From Clostridia bacterium (GTDB lineage: Bacteria > Bacillota > Clostridia > Oscillospirales > CAG-272), in contig JAFTSU010000011.1 in assembly GCA_017467105.1 (NCBI GenBank), positions 1-50,384 on the forward strand: a stretch of DNA of 50,384 bases, written 5' to 3'. The stretch's first letter is position 1, and every line of letters starts with the position of its first letter. A program made the translations under genes and the position numbers. The notes beneath the pieces are model-generated. The model was given only the letters and a program-made list of their open reading frames with translations. It had not been told where the DNA came from and searched no databases. Of this stretch, positions 28,432 to 35,848 are shown in pieces.

Positions 28432-29541
28432 ATGGGCAAAATCAGAAAATCAATACATCCAGATGACGCCCCTCATTATGAGAAAATGGGTCTGTCACGG
28501 GATAAGGTAGAAATATGGGAGGACGGCGCGAGAGTCGACGGCTCGGGAAGCTCGTATGAGTGGTGGTATTTCGATTCTCATTACCCTGACGGCACGGTCT
28601 TAGTTATCTTCTTCTACTCTAAAATGCCGATAAACGTAAACGGCCCCATAAAGCCGATCTCTTCCATGGAGCTGACTCTTCCGGACGGTAGAAAGCTCTC
28701 GGAGGAGGTTTACGCCACTATTGAGGAGAGCCACTACTGCAAGGATATGTGCGACGTTAAAATAGGGGAATGCTATTGCAACGGCGACCTTAAGCACTAC
28801 GACGTAGTATTCAAGGGTAAAACCATGAGAGCAAGACTCACCCTTGACGCAAATATAAAAGCGTGGAGATCTCAAACCGGCAGCATCTTCTTCGGTGACC
28901 GTGAGGAGCATTATTTTGCTTGGCTTCCCGCAGTACCGGAGGGCAGGGCAGAGGCGGAGATCGTCTATGACGGCGGCAAAACGAAAAGACTCGTTGGCTC
29001 GGGATACCACGATCACAATTGGGGCAACGTCTCGATGCTCTCTCTTATGCATCATTGGTATTGGGGCAGAGCAAAAATAGGAGATTACAAGGTTATATCC
29101 GCTTGGATTACAGGAGAGAAAAAATACGGTTACAAGGAGTTTGACGTATTCATGCTCGCCAAGGGTGATGAGATCATAGGAGATAACTCAAACCATACTC
29201 TCCGATTCAGACCCGAGTGCAGATATATAGACGCGCACACAGGTAAGCCGGTGTATAACAAGATCGTATACGAGTATACCACCCCATCCGGCGATGAGTA
29301 CAGAATTATATATGACAGACACGGTGATATTAACAAGACTCGATTTACTGACGTTTTACCAAAGCCTCTGGGCTTTATGGCTAAGCTCGTGGGATTCGAC
29401 GGCGGATATCATAGATTTGAGGGTGTTGCTACGGTAGAGAGGCTCGAGCGCGGTGAGGTTAAGGAATCGGTAAGCGCACCTGCGGTATGGGAGCTTATGT
29501 ACTTCGGTAAATCAGGCGCGGATGAAAAATATAACGGATGA
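28432..29541 (+). CDS. CrtC/AttH-like lipocalin-fold protein
   Basis: The protein has 369 residues. The start at 28432 (MGKIRKSIHPDD) is chosen because GGAGGA lies just upstream. YEWWYFDSHY at about residue 42 and GYHDHNWGN at about 195 match the paired EWWYF and DHxWG motifs of the carotenoid 1,2-hydratase/AttH family (CrtC-like), which also includes lipocalin-like terpene-modifying enzymes. No signal peptide is visible. The substrate is unknown. It is rich in aromatic residues. It is the last gene before a strong terminator. Confidence 0.75.
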   Translation: MGKIRKSIHPDDAPHYEKMGLSRDKVEIWEDGARVDGSGSSYEWWYFDSHYPDGTVLVIFFYSKMPINVNGPIKPISSMELTLPDGRKLSEEVYATIEESHYCKDMCDVKIGECYCNGDLKHYDVVFKGKTMRARLTLDANIKAWRSQTGSIFFGDREEHYFAWLPAVPEGRAEAEIVYDGGKTKRLVGSGYHDHNWGNVSMLSLMHHWYWGRAKIGDYKVISAWITGEKKYGYKEFDVFMLAKGDEIIGDNSNHTLRFRPECRYIDAHTGKPVYNKIVYEYTTPSGDEYRIIYDRHGDINKTRFTDVLPKPLGFMAKLVGFDGGYHRFEGVATVERLERGEVKESVSAPAVWELMYFGKSGADEKYNG

Positions 29542-29654
29542 CGTACTGTCAGCGCATCAATCATCACGCAGGCGCAGATGCTTCAAGGTAGCATACGACG
29601 CTTCGTTAAAGTCAAGAGAAAGTACGACGTAATAAATAATTAAGGTAGAAAATG

Positions 29655-29686
29655 GAGATCAAAGCGGAAGCGTTGATCTCTTTTTT
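29655..29686 (+). terminator. Intrinsic terminator
   Basis: GAGATCAA (29655-29662) and TTGATCTC (29673-29680) form a perfect stem followed by six T. It ends the transcript of the CrtC-like gene, about 115 bp after its stop. Confidence 0.9.
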
Positions 29687-29732
29687 CTTTGCAATTCGTA
29701 AGCTCTGTAATTATCAAGCTATCTCTTGCTTT

Positions 29733-29784
29733 AACAAAACGCAAACAAAATTCAAACCTTTGGGAAACAAGCCATCGCTATAAT
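29733..29784 (+). promoter_or_regulatory. 11-bp repeat-ladder promoter A
   Basis: Four in-phase 11-bp units (AACAAAACGCA, AACAAAATTCA, AACCTTTGGGA, AACAAGCCATC) run from 29733 to 29776. Two bases later comes TATAAT (29779-29784). There is no consensus -35. The same geometry occurs before 30487 and 30958, so an activator that binds 11-bp direct repeats is likely. Confidence 0.7.
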
Positions 29785-29825
29785 ATGGGTGTAAAAAGTA
29801 AAACAATATATTATGGGGGGAGACT

Positions 29826-30387
29826 GTGAAAATTAAATACAAGGTCAGCAAGGGCAAGGAAACGATAGAGCGAGAATACAATTACATTCAGGTTCGCTAT
29901 GTTGTTGCGGTTCTCATTACGCTTTTTGAGATAGTCGCCATCATTGGTATTGTGGTCGCGTGTTGCTATTACATTCCGTATTTTTATATAGCTGCTTGGA
30001 TGACCGAAATCTTCTGTATTATTAAGATAATTGCCTCGGATGACAATCCCGATTACAAGGTTCCGTGGCTCTTATTCGTTCTCATATTACCTATTGCGGG
30101 CTTTATGATATACTTTCTTTTTTACTCACGGAAGCTTGAAAAGAAATTTATTCGCCGTCTTGAAGAACTGAAAAGGTATCGGTACGATCAACCTTGATTA
30201 TCGTAGTCTCGTGCATCATTTTGAAAACGGAGTGTGGATGTATCGGTGCGATTCTGTCAAGTCTTTGCGACAGGATATTGAAAGTACCATGGAGAGATCT
30301 ATAGAAGTAACGCCGGATATGCTGAAAACGGGACTTATTACCGGGTTTATCCGTTCGGTTGTCAGAATTTTTGCGCCGATGCTGTAA
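29826..30387 (+). pseudogene. cls: Cardiolipin synthase with internal deletion
   Basis: The 5' frame (29826-30197, GTG start after GGGGGGA) encodes 123 residues: two membrane helices and the PLDc-N motif VPWLLFVLILPIAGFMIYFLFY. From 30190 the next frame (+1) encodes 65 residues beginning NLDYRSLVHHFENGVWMY and ending VVRIFAPML, which is the C-terminus of a cardiolipin synthase. The middle, including both HKD phospholipase motifs (about 320 residues in a usual protein of about 500), is absent. The junction is near 30186-30196. It cannot be an active synthase. The N-terminal membrane fragment could still be made. Confidence 0.85.
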
Positions 30388-30400
30388 AAATATGTTTTAT

Positions 30401-30452
30401 AACATTTCAGAAACAAATCAGAAGCAAAACTCAAAAAACAGCACCTTATAAT
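30401..30452 (+). promoter_or_regulatory. 11-bp repeat-ladder promoter B
   Basis: The units AACATTTCAGA, AACAAATCAGA, AGCAAAACTCA and AAAAACAGCAC run from 30401 to 30444. Two bases later comes TATAAT (30447-30452). Spacing is identical to promoters A and C. Confidence 0.7.
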
Positions 30453-30486
30453 ATAATCACAATGAACGACAAAAAACAGGAGTATT

Positions 30487-30867
30487 ATGAAAAACATCAA
30501 TTTTAACTACACGTATTCGGCTGCCAGAAACAAGGAGGTCGAAAGCATCAGAAGAAAATACATGCCCGAAGAGGAAAGCAAGCTTGAAAGACTCAAGAAG
30601 CTTGATTTGCGCGTGCAAACGGCAGGCACGGTCGAAAGCCTATGCTTCGGAATCGTGGGCGCGCTCGTATTTGGCATCGGAATGTGCTTTTTCCTTGCTG
30701 TGTTTGCAGGCGAGGCTTGGCTCTCGGCACTTTTTATAATCATCGGTTCTCTTATTATGATCCCTGCCTACCCAATATACCGTCGTATTGCACGCAAAAC
30801 AAAGGAAGAGCTTACACCCGAAATTCTTCGTTTGTCCGAAGAAATAATAAAATCCGAAAACAATTAG
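30487..30867 (+). CDS. Small membrane protein, paralogue 1
   Basis: The protein has 126 residues. A charged N-terminal helix (residues 15-45, rich in Glu, Lys and Arg) is followed by two membrane helices (about 50-72 and 78-97) and a charged C-terminal helix ending EILRLSEEIIKS. It is clearly related to the next gene: both share IR-YM, LD-V, PIY and EIL-LS-II in the same order. No named family comes to mind. AGGAG precedes the ATG. It has its own ladder promoter. Confidence 0.8.
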   Translation: MKNINFNYTYSAARNKEVESIRRKYMPEEESKLERLKKLDLRVQTAGTVESLCFGIVGALVFGIGMCFFLAVFAGEAWLSALFIIIGSLIMIPAYPIYRRIARKTKEELTPEILRLSEEIIKSENN

Positions 30868-30871
30868 GATT

Positions 30872-30923
30872 AACAAAATGCAAACATTTCACAAAACAAT
30901 CAAAAACAAACGCTTGCTATAAT
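30872..30923 (+). promoter_or_regulatory. 11-bp repeat-ladder promoter C
   Basis: The units AACAAAATGCA, AACATTTCACA, AAACAATCAAA and AACAAACGCTT run from 30872 to 30915. Two bases later comes TATAAT (30918-30923). It drives paralogue 2 and probably the coiled-coil and ABC genes behind it. Confidence 0.7.
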
Positions 30924-30957
30924 ATAGTCACAAAAACAGACAGAGAGGTAATTTACA

Positions 30958-31323
30958 ATGAATAAGAATGATCAGCAGTTTATAGCGCAGAAGATCCGCA
31001 CACAGTACATGGAAAAGACTCCCTCCGAGCTTGATGCTCTCCGCGAGCTTGATGCAAAAGTAAAGCGTCCCGCAAACGTATTCGCTTACGTATTCGGAAG
31101 CATTTCCGCCGTTGTTATGGGCGCAGGTATGAGCCTTGTAATGACCGATATCGGCGCGACCGTCGGTATCGCGAGCCCGTTAGTGCCCGGAATCATCATC
31201 GGTGTTCTGGGACTTGGCATGGCTCTTCTTACCTATCCGATATATAAGGGAATTCTTAATTCGCGCAAAGATAAGTATGGTGCTGAAATTCTGCAACTAA
31301 GCGATAAAATTATAAACAAATAA
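30958..31323 (+). CDS. Small membrane protein, paralogue 2
   Basis: The protein has 121 residues with the same layout as the preceding gene: a charged N-terminal helix, two membrane helices (about 42-65 and 73-95) and a charged tail ending EILQLSDKIINK. AGAGGTAA precedes the ATG. It is the first gene of the likely operon that continues through the ABC transporters, 32 bp before the coiled-coil gene. Function is unknown. Co-regulation with exporters suggests an envelope role. Confidence 0.8.
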   Translation: MNKNDQQFIAQKIRTQYMEKTPSELDALRELDAKVKRPANVFAYVFGSISAVVMGAGMSLVMTDIGATVGIASPLVPGIIIGVLGLGMALLTYPIYKGILNSRKDKYGAEILQLSDKIINK

Positions 31324-31355
31324 TAAGCAACAGAAAGACAAAGGAGAATTATACA

Positions 31356-31604
31356 ATGGGAATCAAGGCATTTTTCAAGAAGGCATTTAGTGACATGAAG
31401 GAAAGCACCAAGGCGCAGCACGAGGTCGATAAGGCAAACTTTGCCGCGGCAAAGGCAGAGGCTAAAGCGCAGTGGGAGGAAGCAAAGATGTCACCCTCAC
31501 AGAGACAGGCAAAAATGCAGGAGGAGCGCGAGGCGCAGATCGCGGCGGCGAACGAGCGCAAGGCGGCAGCCGAAGCTCGCATTGAGGCAGCGAGGGAAAA
31601 ATAA
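31356..31604 (+). CDS. Small charged coiled-coil protein
   Basis: The protein has 82 residues and is almost entirely Ala, Glu, Lys, Gln and Arg (for example QEEREAQIAAANERKAAAEA), a long amphipathic helix or coiled coil. The N-terminus MGIKAFFKKAFSDMKES is amphipathic and may touch the membrane. AAAGGAGAA precedes the ATG. I do not recognise a family. It lies between the paralogous membrane proteins and the ABC genes. Confidence 0.75.
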   Translation: MGIKAFFKKAFSDMKESTKAQHEVDKANFAAAKAEAKAQWEEAKMSPSQRQAKMQEEREAQIAAANERKAAAEARIEAAREK

Positions 31605-31678
31605 AAATTTGATAGCGCGAGCGAGGCGTAGCAATACGGCTCGCTTGTGTTGCGTTTACACATAAAAAGGAGTAAAAA

Positions 31679-32581
31679 ATGAACGCTATTGAAATCAGAA
31701 ATCTTTCAAAAAGCTTTCGCGGAATGTACGCGGTAGATCATCTGAATATGACAGTTCCGCAGGGCGCGATCTACGGCTTTATAGGCGAGAACGGATCGGG
31801 CAAATCCACCACGGAGAAGCTTATTTGCGGTCATCTCGTTTCCGACGGCGGTGAGATCAAGCTGTTCGGCAGAGATTACACCGATCCCGGCGTAAGAGCC
31901 AGAGTCGGCGCACTGATTGAGAACGCAGGCTGTTTTCCCGGTTCGTCCGTGTATCAGAACCTTATGATGCAGTGTATCAATCTGGGTATCGAGAACCCCG
32001 ACGAAGAAATACGCCGCGTGCTTGAGATCGTGCGTATGGAGGACAACGCAAGCCTCAAATTCAAGAGCTGCTCTCTCGGTATGAAGCAGCGTATCGGTAT
32101 CGCCATGGCTCTGCTTGGAGATCCTGCGCTTCTTATTCTCGACGAGCCGATCAACGGTCTTGATACCGACGGTATGCGTATTATGCGCGAGATTCTCGTT
32201 GACATCACAAAAAAGTACGGCTGTACCGTTCTCATTTCCTCCCACATCCTCGGTGAGCTTGAGAAAATAGCCACTCACTACGGAATTATCCGTCAGGGAA
32301 GGATGATTATGGAGCTTTCCGCCGAGGAAATGGACTCCAGAGCGCAGGTGTTTACCTCTCTTAAATGCGCGGATATGCAGGACGCGAAAAAAGTTCTTTG
32401 CAGTCGGTATGACGACGTGCGCGAGGAAGAAGGATATATCCGCGTTTATGACGTGGATGATACCGCTTCTATCGTGGATTACTTAATGAAAAACGGTCAC
32501 GTTGTCAGCGAGATTTCAAGAAATAAGATCGGTCTTGAAGAATATTACATCGAGCTGATGTCGAAGAAGGAGGCAGAATAA
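31679..32581 (+). CDS. ABC transporter ATP-binding protein (first system)
   Basis: The protein has 300 residues. The Walker A motif is GENGSGKSTT (about 37-46), the signature is CSLGMKQR (about 133) and Walker B is LLILDEP (about 155), with the switch histidine in SSHILGEL. The C-terminal extension of about 80 residues is as in BcrA-type ABC-2 ATPases. It overlaps the permease start by one base. It powers export, often of antimicrobial peptides in this type. It is about 60 percent similar by eye to the second ATPase at 33434. Confidence 0.93.
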   Translation: MNAIEIRNLSKSFRGMYAVDHLNMTVPQGAIYGFIGENGSGKSTTEKLICGHLVSDGGEIKLFGRDYTDPGVRARVGALIENAGCFPGSSVYQNLMMQCINLGIENPDEEIRRVLEIVRMEDNASLKFKSCSLGMKQRIGIAMALLGDPALLILDEPINGLDTDGMRIMREILVDITKKYGCTVLISSHILGELEKIATHYGIIRQGRMIMELSAEEMDSRAQVFTSLKCADMQDAKKVLCSRYDDVREEEGYIRVYDVDDTASIVDYLMKNGHVVSEISRNKIGLEEYYIELMSKKEAE

Positions 32582-33420
32582 TGAATACAACACGTGATAT
32601 TAAATTTGAATCGCCTACCTTTGCTTGCAGAATTAAGGGTATGCTTGGTGTGGACTTCTACCGTCTGTTCCACACGCCTCTCTTTTACATTTTCCTCGCC
32701 ATTGCCGCTATCATCCCTGCGATGGTATCGGCTATGACGACGATGCCGGGACCCGACGGAGAGCAAATTGAGCTTTACTCAAACGTCTGGCAGATCATTG
32801 CCGCGGGTGAGCCTCTTTACGTTATAAAGGGAATTGCCGATTATGCAAACATGAATATGGTATTCATATTCGGCGGGATAATGGTATCGATTTTCATAGG
32901 TCACGATTATAAGTCGGGCTACGTTAAGCAGCTCTTTACCACACACGCAAAGAAGCAGGATTATGTGATCTCCAAGAGCCTTGCTTGCGCCTTTGCGATT
33001 ATCTGTATGTGCGTCACATACCTTATTGGTGGTACGGTGGGCGGCTTACTTGCAGGATATGAAACCGACGTGAACGTAGGCTCGCTTATTATCGCGATCC
33101 TTGGCAAAGCGGTTATGTCGTTCGGTTGGGCAAGCCTTTACACCTTCCTGAACGTAATTTTCAGAAGATATTTCGGGATTTCCGTTGCCTCGTCCTTCTT
33201 CTTCGGAACGGGTATCATTATCATCGGAGCGGCTGCCATAATAGAGTCGTTAGGGCTTCCCACCTACGTGCTTAATCTTTTCCTTTACGGTTCGTCGGTT
33301 AACGCATGTTTGAGCAGTAACGTAGGAACGCTGATAGTCTGCGCGCTTGTGTCGGCTTCGTGGTCGATAATATATAACGTGGTAGGTACAATGCTGCTCA
33401 ATAAATGCGACGTTTATTAA
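32581..33420 (+). CDS. ABC-2 type permease (first system)
   Basis: The protein has 279 residues with six predicted membrane helices. The first helix follows a short cytoplasmic N-terminus and a large loop (about 60-90) lies between helices one and two, as in ABC-2 permeases of BcrB type. The DYKSGYVKQLFTT segment is the conserved cytoplasmic coupling region. Its partner is the ATPase encoded immediately upstream. Confidence 0.9.
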   Translation: MNTTRDIKFESPTFACRIKGMLGVDFYRLFHTPLFYIFLAIAAIIPAMVSAMTTMPGPDGEQIELYSNVWQIIAAGEPLYVIKGIADYANMNMVFIFGGIMVSIFIGHDYKSGYVKQLFTTHAKKQDYVISKSLACAFAIICMCVTYLIGGTVGGLLAGYETDVNVGSLIIAILGKAVMSFGWASLYTFLNVIFRRYFGISVASSFFFGTGIIIIGAAAIIESLGLPTYVLNLFLYGSSVNACLSSNVGTLIVCALVSASWSIIYNVVGTMLLNKCDVY

Positions 33421-33433
33421 GGAGGTCGAAAGG

Positions 33434-34333
33434 ATGAATGCGGTTGAAATAAAAAACTTATCTAAAAGCTTCGGCCCAAAGCAAGCTGTGTGCGGTCTTG
33501 ATATGACCGTGCCGATGGGCGCGATCTACGGATTTATCGGAGAAAACGGATCGGGAAAATCCACCACAGAAAAAATGATTTGCGGTCTTATTCCCACGGG
33601 CGGAGGCTCGATCAAGCTGTATGGCAAGGATTATACGGATGAGTCAGTTCGGACGAAAATGGGCGTCCTGATCGAAGCTCCCGGCTGCTTCCCGGGACTT
33701 ACCGTGTTTGATAATATGATGATTCAGGCGGCTAATCTGAATATTGAAAATTCGGTCAAAGAGGTCACCCGTGTATTAAAAACCGTGCGAATGGAGGGCG
33801 CCGCAGGCAATAAATACAAGAACTGCTCCCTCGGTATGAAGCAGAGAGTCGGTATCGCAATGGCGTTGCTTGGCGACCCTACGCTACTTGTACTCGACGA
33901 GCCGCTGAACGGTCTTGATGCAGATGGCATGAGAATTATGCGCGAGGTATTTTTAAACATTGTAAAGGATGGCAAGCGCAGCATAATAGTATCCTCTCAT
34001 CTTCTCGGAGAGCTTCAGAAGGTAGCTACTCACTACGGCATTATCCGTCACGGAAAAATGATCGTAGAAATGACGGCAGATGAGCTTGACGCAAGTTGCC
34101 GCACATACATGGCATTGCAGTCTGCTGAAATGAACAGAACCAAGATGCTCCTCGGCTGCAGATATTCACGGGTGGAAGAGGACGAAGCGGGTTATATCCG
34201 TGTGTACGATCTGACTACACCCGAAGAGATTGTAACATATCTCTACGAAAACGGAGTATGCGTAACCGAAATAAAGACCGACAAGATCGGGCTTGAGGAA
34301 TACTATATCGATCTTATGAAAGGAGGCAAATAA
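33434..34333 (+). CDS. ABC transporter ATP-binding protein (second system)
   Basis: The protein has 299 residues and carries the same motifs as the first ATPase: GENGSGKSTT, CSLGMKQR and LLVLDEP. Both open with NA-V/I-EI-NLSKSF and end with EEYYI-LM. The pair looks like a tandem duplication of an ATPase-permease unit. AAGGAGG lies just upstream. It could pair with either permease. Confidence 0.93.
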   Translation: MNAVEIKNLSKSFGPKQAVCGLDMTVPMGAIYGFIGENGSGKSTTEKMICGLIPTGGGSIKLYGKDYTDESVRTKMGVLIEAPGCFPGLTVFDNMMIQAANLNIENSVKEVTRVLKTVRMEGAAGNKYKNCSLGMKQRVGIAMALLGDPTLLVLDEPLNGLDADGMRIMREVFLNIVKDGKRSIIVSSHLLGELQKVATHYGIIRHGKMIVEMTADELDASCRTYMALQSAEMNRTKMLLGCRYSRVEEDEAGYIRVYDLTTPEEIVTYLYENGVCVTEIKTDKIGLEEYYIDLMKGGK

Positions 34334-34335
34334 GA

Positions 34336-35145
34336 ATGGAAAACACAATGAAATTTGAAAAGGTCAGCTTTTGTAAGCGCGTGAAAAGCATGCTCAAGGT
34401 TGATTTACGCAGAATGTTCAAGTCAAAGCTGTTTTACATCTTGATTGCCTGCGCACTCGTAATGCCCATACTTATGACGGTTATGATGTCGATGATGGAC
34501 GGTCAGGAATCTGTCAATCAGCAGACCGGTGAGATCACTATTATGGAGGGTCCCGAAAACGCTTGGCAGAATATAGGTACTCTTCCCGGCGGCGAAGCAA
34601 TGGGTGGCAACGAGGTATTTATGATGTGTAATATCAATATGGCGTTTATGGGCGTTGCCGTTTTCGTCTGTCTCTTTGTTTCTGACGATTTCAGAAGCGG
34701 ATATTCTAAAAATCTCTTTACCGTTCGCACGAAAAGAGGAGAATACGTGCTGTCTAAAATCGTTTGCGGCTTTATCACGGGTGCGCTGATGCTTATTGTG
34801 TATTTTGTAGGATCGATGCTGGGAGGAGCGATCTCAGGACTGTCCTTTGATCTTCACGGTCTGAATGCTTGGAATATTGTAATGTGTATGCTCTCAAAGA
34901 TTCTTTTAATGCCCGTGTTCGTTTCCATATTTACGCTGATCAGCATTGCCGCAAAGCAGAAGGCGTGGCTGTCAATATGCGGCTCGTTGGGCGGCGGTAT
35001 GCTGCTGTTTATGACCGTTTCGCTTATCACGCCCCTGGACTCAACTCCCGTTAACGCCATTTTGTGCCTTGCGGGCGGCTTGCTTTTCGCTATAGGTCTC
35101 GGCTTTTTCAGTAGAGCGGTATTGCGTAAAACCGCTTTGGTTTAA
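34336..35145 (+). CDS. ABC-2 type permease (second system)
   Basis: The protein has 269 residues with six membrane helices. The opening KRVKSMLKVDLRRMFKSKLF matches the RIKGMLGVDFYRLFHTPLF region of the first permease, and DDFRSGYSKNLFTVRTKRGEYV matches its coupling segment. The large loop between the first two helices differs most between the two permeases. AGGAGG precedes the start. It is the last gene before a large terminator hairpin. Confidence 0.9.
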   Translation: MENTMKFEKVSFCKRVKSMLKVDLRRMFKSKLFYILIACALVMPILMTVMMSMMDGQESVNQQTGEITIMEGPENAWQNIGTLPGGEAMGGNEVFMMCNINMAFMGVAVFVCLFVSDDFRSGYSKNLFTVRTKRGEYVLSKIVCGFITGALMLIVYFVGSMLGGAISGLSFDLHGLNAWNIVMCMLSKILLMPVFVSIFTLISIAAKQKAWLSICGSLGGGMLLFMTVSLITPLDSTPVNAILCLAGGLLFAIGLGFFSRAVLRKTALV

Positions 35146-35209
35146 AATGCGCCTAATTATTAACAATTACTGTCGTGAGTTAGTGAGTATTCCTTAACGT
35201 CACAACGCT

Positions 35210-35325
35210 AAAGAGAGCATTTGGGTTAAAATGATATTAAGCTTTAAAGGCAGCTTGAAAGGCACGCAGAGTTTTTCAAGCTCTCTGATATGTTTTTTAT
35301 CAAAGCCGTTTTGCTCTCTTTTTGA
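35210..35325 (+). terminator. Large hairpin terminator of the ABC operon
   Basis: An outer stem AAAGAGAGCA (35210-35219) pairs with TGCTCTCTTT (35312-35321) and runs into further T. An inner stem AGCTTGAAA/TTTCAAGCT (35252-35260 with 35274-35282) lies inside. It ends the transcript about 65-180 bp after the last permease. Confidence 0.65.
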
Positions 35326-35467
35326 TTAGATTAGGTTTTTAGAAGCAGAAGCTTTTTGGAGATAAAAATCCTTGGCATGCGTAGATTATTTGGAAGGATC
35401 ATTCCGTGAATTAGTGAGAGGTGCCGGCAGAGCAACCAAAAATTTTCGAAAAAAAATCAAAAAGGTA
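35326..35467. other. Intergenic before the T-box promoter
   Basis: I see no gene in this stretch. It carries a short GTGAATTAGTGAG segment similar to GTGAGTTAGTGAG near 35175, so the terminator region may have been partly duplicated. Confidence 0.35.
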
Positions 35468-35496
35468 TTGACAAGCGCGTTTTTTCGTGCTAAGAT
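35468..35496 (+). promoter_or_regulatory. Promoter of the T-box leader
   Basis: TTGACA (35468-35473), a 17-bp spacer and TAAGAT (35491-35496) put the transcript start near 35503, just before the T-box stem I. Confidence 0.85.
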
Positions 35497-35502
35497 GTAA
35501 GA

Positions 35503-35790
35503 AAATTTGAATAACACAAAACGACTATGATGAAGACGGTCGGAAGGTAGAGCTTTGCAGAGAGTTGTCGGGCGGTGCGAGACAATAGTGATTTCTTCCA
35601 AGTGACCTATCACTTCTGAGTCGGAGGACCGAAAGGCGAATGCCGAGTAGACTCCTTCCGTAATGCTGCGTAAAGGCAAAGAGCTTGCTAGAGCTCGGAA
35701 AGTGGCGGAGATCAAGCTTCCGCAATTTGAGTGGTACCGCGGGTTATATACTCGTCTCAAAGGTTTTACTTTTGAGGCGAGTTTTTTGTT
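35503..35790 (+). promoter_or_regulatory. T-box leader, probable isoleucine (AUC) specifier
   Basis: The T-box sequence GTGGTACCGCGG is at 35731-35742, and the AGAGAG and GGGCGGTG apical motifs of stem I are at 35569-35577. Stem I closes with CGGTC (35537-35541) on GACCG (35627-35631) and GGAAG (35542-35546) on CTTCT (35613-35617), followed by CTGAGT. In the B. subtilis glyQS leader the specifier sits one purine before this helix. The same position here is ATC (35609-35611) followed by A, hence isoleucine. The TGGT bulge fits a tRNA with A73. The terminator is a 12-bp stem (35750-35761 with 35771-35782) and six T. The next gene is an acyl-CoA ligase, not a tRNA synthetase. Confidence 0.9.
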
Positions 35791-35848
35791 TTATTCAATT
35801 TTGTAATCATCATACGAAGAGTTTCAGGGAACGAAAGGAGACAAAAGA

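Noticed and set aside
29641-29700. Possible attenuator of the cls pseudogene
   Set aside because: The hairpin with six T lies upstream of the ladder promoter, so it ends the preceding gene rather than controlling cls.
35386-35760. Minus-strand reading frames across the T-box region
   Set aside because: They overlap a conserved RNA leader and have no ribosome site or domain.
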